Origin: Chloroflexota bacterium
GTDB lineage: Bacteria > Chloroflexota > Dormibacteria > Dormibacterales > Dormibacteraceae
Assembly: GCA_005879675.1 (NCBI GenBank)
Contig: VBJE01000149.1
Span: 1-11,302 of the forward strand
DNA: 11,302 nucleotides
Reading direction: 5' to 3'
The notes under the pieces are model-generated. The model had not been told where the DNA came from. It made no database searches and was given only the letters and a program-made list of their open reading frames with translations. This document shows, in pieces, positions 6,997 through 11,302 of the stretch. Position 1 is the stretch's first letter. Each line of letters opens with the position of its first letter. Both the position numbers and the translations under genes were made by a program.

Positions 6997-7605
6997 ATGG
7001 CCGAAGTCAGTTCACGGACGGACCACGCAGGCGCGTTCGCAAGCACATACCAGGCTGGAAACGAAGCCGACTTCGAGCGGTTGTACAACGCCTCCTACGG
7101 CAAGATCCTCGGCACGCTCACGGCGATGCTGGGCGATCGAGCGGCAGCCGAGGACTGCGTTCAGGACGCTTTCGAGCGCGCTTACAAGAAATGGCCCGCC
7201 TGGCAGCCAATCGCTCCCGCCGAGGCGTGGGTGCATCGCATCGCGGTCAACGCGGCGGTCTCCTACAAGCGGAAGATGCGCCTGCGCGAGGTGGGCGAGG
7301 TGATTCGACGCATCGGCCGCCCGGGCCTCGCGCCCGATCCCCAGGTCCTCGCGGAAAGCAGCGACCTGGCCGCGGCGCTCGCCAAGCTGCCGCCCAAGCA
7401 GGCCGCCGTGATCGTGCTCCGGCACTACCACGGCTACACCAACCGCGCCATCGCCCAAGCGCTCGGGATTCCCGAGCGAACGGTCGCCTCTCGCCTGGCC
7501 GTCGCCAAGGACCGAATGCGTCAGATGCTGAAGCACTCCTACGGTCCCGAGGCGGAGATCGAGGATTCCGTCCGACGGTCGGCGTTCCGCGTCGCGGAAA
7601 GCTGA
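6997..7605 (+). CDS. ECF-family (group IV) RNA polymerase sigma factor
   Basis: 202 residues, the usual size of an extracytoplasmic-function sigma factor, which directs RNA polymerase to a small stress- or envelope-related regulon. Seen: sigma region 2 from about residue 24 to 96, with the core-binding helix as AEDCVQDAFERAY (51-63) and the -10 recognition part around EAWVHRIAVNAAVSYKRK. An acidic/proline linker follows, then region 4 from about 128 to 178 (LAKLPPKQAAVIVLRHYHGYTNRAIAQALGIP and the recognition helix ERTVASRLAVAK). The short charged tail of about 24 residues carries no extra domain. It follows the lipoprotein gene by 159 bp on the same strand. No anti-sigma gene is adjacent, since the next gene is convergent. 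Its regulon and inducing signal cannot be read from the window. ATG 6997 is chosen because AGGGGGGA lies just upstream and no better start precedes region 2. Confidence 0.92.
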   Translation: MAEVSSRTDHAGAFASTYQAGNEADFERLYNASYGKILGTLTAMLGDRAAAEDCVQDAFERAYKKWPAWQPIAPAEAWVHRIAVNAAVSYKRKMRLREVGEVIRRIGRPGLAPDPQVLAESSDLAAALAKLPPKQAAVIVLRHYHGYTNRAIAQALGIPERTVASRLAVAKDRMRQMLKHSYGPEAEIEDSVRRSAFRVAES

Positions 7606-7622
7606 GGGCGGGGCCTGGGCTT

Positions 7623-8644
<1,022 letters not shown>

Positions 8645-8648
<4 letters not shown>

Positions 8649-9628
8649 TTCAGGGCTTCCGCCTCTGGATTCTCGATGTTCTTCATCAGCACCCAGCAGC
8701 GGGCATCCTGCCCGGGCCCGACCTCGCCCAGCGGCGGCTCTTCGGTCAAGCAGCGGTCGACGCGGAACTTGCAGCGCGGGTGGAACTTGCAGCCCGGCGG
8801 CATGCGCCCGAGGTCCGGCGGCAGTCCCTTGATCGAGATCAGGCGCTCCTTCTCGACCTCGTCGACCCGCGGCATCGAGCGCAGCAGCGACCAGGTATAC
8901 GGGTGCTGGGGGTTCTTGAAGATGGCGCGCGTCGGACCCTGCTCGACGATGCGCCCGGCGTACATCACGATCACCCGATTGCACAGGCTCGCAACCAGGG
9001 CCATGTTGTGCGTGATCAGGATGACGGCCGCGCGGAGCTCGCGGCTCAGGTCGCGCAGCAGCTCGATGATGGACGCCTGCACCGTCACGTCGAGCGCGGT
9101 CGTCGGCTCGTCCGCGATGAGCAGCGACGGCTCGTTGGACACCCCCATCGCGATCATCGCGCGCTGGCGCATGCCGCCCGAGAACTGGTGCGGGTAATCG
9201 CGGACGCGGTCTTTGGCGGCGGGGATCCGCACCCGCTGCAGCATCGGGACCACGCGGTCGTGTGCCTGCTTGCGCGTGAAACGGCTGTGGGCGGCCATCG
9301 CCTCCTCGACCTGGAAGCCGACCCGCAGCACAGGGTTGAGCGAGGTCATCGGGTCCTGGAAGATCATCGCGACCTCGTTGCCCCGGAACTCCCGGATCTC
9401 CTCGTCTGTCATCTCGACGACGTCCTTTTCGCCGTACAGGATCCGGCCGCTCGTGATCTTCCCCGGCTCGGGGATGAGGCGCAGCAGAGACAGCGCGGTC
9501 ATGGTCTTGCCCGATCCCGACTCGCCGACGATGCCGACGATCTCGCCGCGGTCGATCTCGAAGTTGATGCCGTCGACCGCCGTGATCGGGCCACCGGACA
9601 CGTCGAACTGAACCCGGAGGTCCTGCAC
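8645..9628 (-). CDS. oppD: Peptide/nickel-type ABC transporter ATP-binding protein (OppD/DppD-like)
   Basis: 327 residues from GTG 9628; the partner ATPase of the F subunit. Seen: Walker A GESGSGKT at 35-42, Q-loop Q91, signature FSGGMRQR at 149-156, Walker B LLIADEP at 169-175, TALD D-loop, H207 switch, HPYTWSLL extension, and the cysteine quartet C-x5-C-x6-C-x17-C near the C terminus. The start deserves attention. Relatives usually begin with a few residues and then LLxVxDLxVxF. Here that block (LASLLRVQDLRVQF) reaches six codons upstream of the GTG, to a CTG at 9646, which has a TGAGG nine bases upstream. The GTG has no such site, and the frame is closed by TGA at 9652-9650. The CTG start at 9646 (333 residues) is therefore the better biological guess, while GTG is the conventional one. 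It follows permease C by 3-21 bp and overlaps oppF by 4 nt. Confidence 0.92.
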
Positions 9629-9649
9629 GCGGAGCAGGGAGGCCAGAGG

Positions 9650-10573
9650 TCAGCGCCTCATGCGCGGGTCGAACGCATCGCGCAGGCCGTCGCCCAGCCA
9701 GTTGAAGGCCATGAGCGTGATCGACAGCGCGATGGTCGGGGCGAGCACGATGTGCGGCGCGAAGTCCATGCCGTGGTAGCCGTCGCTCGCCATGGCGCCC
9801 CAGGACGGGGTGGGTGGCGGCAGGCCGAGGCCGAGGAAGCTCAGGAACGCTTCGAAGAGCACCGCGGCCGGGATCGCGAACGTGGCCTGGACGATGATCG
9901 GGCCCAGCGCGTTCGGAAAGATGTGCCGAAACAGCAGCGCGGCGTCCCGCGCGCCCGACATGCGCGCGGCCTCGACGAACTCGCGCTCGCGCAGCGCCAG
10001 CGCCTGGCCGCGTACAAGACGCGCCACGTCCATCCAGCGCGTCAGCGAGAAGGCGATGACGATCACCAGCACGCCCCTGGGGATGAGGTGCAGGGCGTCT
10101 GAGAGCACAAACACCAGGATCAGGGCGACCAGCAGGTCGGGGATGCCGTACCAGATGTTGATGAAGAACGAGATGATGGTGTCCACCTTTCCGCGGTAGA
10201 AGCCGGCGAGCAGGCCCAGCGGGATCCCGATGAGGCACAGGATGATCGCGCTGCCGATGCCGACCTGGATGGTGATGAGAGCTCCGCCCATGATCCGGCT
10301 GAGGATGTCGCGGCCGGCCTGGTCGAGGCCAAGCGGATGCGCTGCGCTCGGCGGCTGGTAGGTCGGACCGACCGCCTGCAGCCAGGTCGGGTAGGGCGTC
10401 CAGACGATCGAGATCAGGGCGACGACGAAGAGCAGCACGATGATGACCCCTCCGACCAGGGCCAACCGGTTGCGGCGTATGCGCCGCCACGCGTCGGTGA
10501 GGAGGGTTACCTGCTCGGGGACCTCGTAAGTGAGCTCGAGGTCGGGCTGGATGACGGGAGCTGCTTGCGCCAT
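9650..10573 (-). CDS. oppC: Peptide/nickel-type ABC transporter permease (OppC/DppC-like)
   Basis: 307 residues; inner-membrane channel subunit. Seen: a cytoplasmic N-terminal tail (residues 1-36, ending RRIRRNR); TM1 at about 37-58; the family motif HPLGLDQAGRDILSRI at 79-94; TM2 at about 98-125; TM3 at about 132-160; TM4 at about 167-187; the EAA coupling loop FVEAARMSGARDAALLFRHIFPN at about 199-221 with the conserved glycine G207; TM5 at about 227-250; a periplasmic PPPTPSWGAM segment; and TM6 at about 275-296. It ends in a FDPRMRR tail typical of C-type permeases. ATG 10573 shares one base with the TGA of the upstream permease (TGATG), so translation is coupled. The same frame is open upstream to 10993, but that part is out-of-frame reading of permease B. 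It pairs with permease B as a heterodimer contacting the D and F ATPases. Confidence 0.94.
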   Translation of the reverse strand: MAQAAPVIQPDLELTYEVPEQVTLLTDAWRRIRRNRLALVGGVIIVLLFVVALISIVWTPYPTWLQAVGPTYQPPSAAHPLGLDQAGRDILSRIMGGALITIQVGIGSAIILCLIGIPLGLLAGFYRGKVDTIISFFINIWYGIPDLLVALILVFVLSDALHLIPRGVLVIVIAFSLTRWMDVARLVRGQALALREREFVEAARMSGARDAALLFRHIFPNALGPIIVQATFAIPAAVLFEAFLSFLGLGLPPPTPSWGAMASDGYHGMDFAPHIVLAPTIALSITLMAFNWLGDGLRDAFDPRMRR

Positions 10574-11302
10574 CAGTATCGGATCCGTGGGTCGAGCGCC
10601 GGGTAGATCACGTCCACCGTCAGGTTGGCGAGGCCGACAAGGGCGGCATAGAAGGTGAAGACGCCGATCACGATGTTGTAGTCGCGGGCCAGGATGCTGG
10701 TCACGAACTCCTTGCCCAGGCCTGGGATGCCGAAGATGTTCTCGATCACGACCGAGCCGGTGATGATGCCGGTGATGAGCGGGCCGAGGATGGTCACGAC
10801 CGGGATGAGCGCGTTGCGCAGCGCATGCCTTGTGACCACGACCCGAGCCTTCAGCCCCTTGGCCCAGGCCGTGCGGACGTAGTCGGTTCGGATGGTCTCG
10901 AGCATGCTTGCGCGGGTCAGCCGCGCGACGTAGCTGGCGTAGGGCAGGCCGAGGGCGATGGCCGGGACGGGTATCTGGGTCCAGTCGCCCCAACCCACGT
11001 TGTAGTACACGGTGCCCTGCGTCCAGTCATAGAAGTAATGCCCGAAAACCAGGAGCGCGAAGATGGCGATCACGAAGCTGGGCACGCTGTATCCGACCAC
11101 GGCCGCGCTCGACGCCGCGTAGTCGACCCATGTGTTCTGCCGCAAGGCCGCGATGACGCCGAGCATGAGGCCGAGGCCAACCGTCACGATCAGGGCGAAA
11201 AACCCAACCGTCGCGCTGACCGAGGTCTCCCGGATCAGCAACGGCGTGATCTGGACGTCGCGGTTGATGAGGGACTCCCCGAGGTTGCCGTGAATCACCC
11301 CG
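10573..11302 (-). CDS. oppB: Peptide/nickel-type ABC transporter permease (OppB/DppB-like), 5' end outside window
   Basis: About 243 C-terminal residues are present; the frame is open to the window edge, so the first membrane segment and N terminus (roughly 70-100 residues by family length) are missing. The GTG at 11298 is internal and should not be taken as the start. Seen: HGNLGESL, the conserved periplasmic block of B-type permeases; hydrophobic segments around VGFFALIVTVGLGLMLGVIAA, GYSVPSFVIAIFALLVFGHYF and IPVPAIALGLPYASYVARL; the EAA-type coupling loop YVRTAWAKGLKARVVVTRHALRN; then LGPLITGIITGSVVIE and the family-typical NIFGIPGLGKEF; and a final DPRIRY tail. It is the first visible gene of the leftward operon B-C-D-F. 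A receptor gene could lie further upstream beyond the window. Confidence 0.93.
   Translation of the reverse strand, partial: GVIHGNLGESLINRDVQITPLLIRETSVSATVGFFALIVTVGLGLMLGVIAALRQNTWVDYAASSAAVVGYSVPSFVIAIFALLVFGHYFYDWTQGTVYYNVGWGDWTQIPVPAIALGLPYASYVARLTRASMLETIRTDYVRTAWAKGLKARVVVTRHALRNALIPVVTILGPLITGIITGSVVIENIFGIPGLGKEFVTSILARDYNIVIGVFTFYAALVGLANLTVDVIYPALDPRIRY

Overview
The window is very GC-rich coding DNA with almost no intergenic space. It looks like a chromosomal segment of a high-GC free-living soil-type bacterium (actinobacterial, or a Chloroflexota/Dormibacterota-like lineage). That placement is inferred from base composition, an actinobacterial-flavoured GT20 enzyme, an ECF sigma factor, a molybdenum hydroxylase and a family-5 lipoprotein; nothing in the window settles the taxonomy. 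I see no tRNA, rRNA, CRISPR, IS element or phage gene. No gene-free stretch exceeds about 160 bases.

Layout. Positions 1-639 (+) hold the C-terminal part of an AidB-type acyl-CoA dehydrogenase. It overlaps by 4 nt the start of a trehalose-6-phosphate phosphatase (otsB, 636-1412, +). Running tail-to-tail into otsB, with a 14-bp overlap, is a GT20 trehalose-6-phosphate synthase (otsA, about 2886-1399, -). Immediately upstream of otsA on the same strand is a xanthine-dehydrogenase-family molybdopterin-binding subunit (5194-2903, -) without its usual iron-sulfur and FAD subunit genes. Its 5' end overlaps head-to-head with a solute-binding lipoprotein of ABC family 5 (5107-6837, +). A 159-bp gap with a repeated hexamer and a GC hairpin precedes an ECF sigma factor (6997-7605, +). 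From the right edge a peptide/nickel-type ABC transporter operon runs leftwards: permease B (cut by the window edge), permease C, ATPase D, ATPase F, ending at 7623 next to the ECF gene.

How they fit together. OtsA and OtsB together would make trehalose from UDP-glucose and glucose-6-phosphate, although here they are convergent rather than one operon. The lipoprotein is a natural candidate receptor for the OppBCDF-type transporter, but it lies on the other strand with the sigma factor between them, so the pairing is inferred. The four transporter genes are joined by overlapping or nearly overlapping stop and start codons and form a clear translationally coupled operon.

Most of the window consists of recognisable families. 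I did not find a convincing undescribed system. The points most worth a second look are the overlapping convergent and divergent gene ends, two genes whose best start seems to be CTG, the orphan molybdenum hydroxylase subunit, the matched cysteine quartets in both ATPases, and the repeat-bearing leader of the sigma-factor gene.
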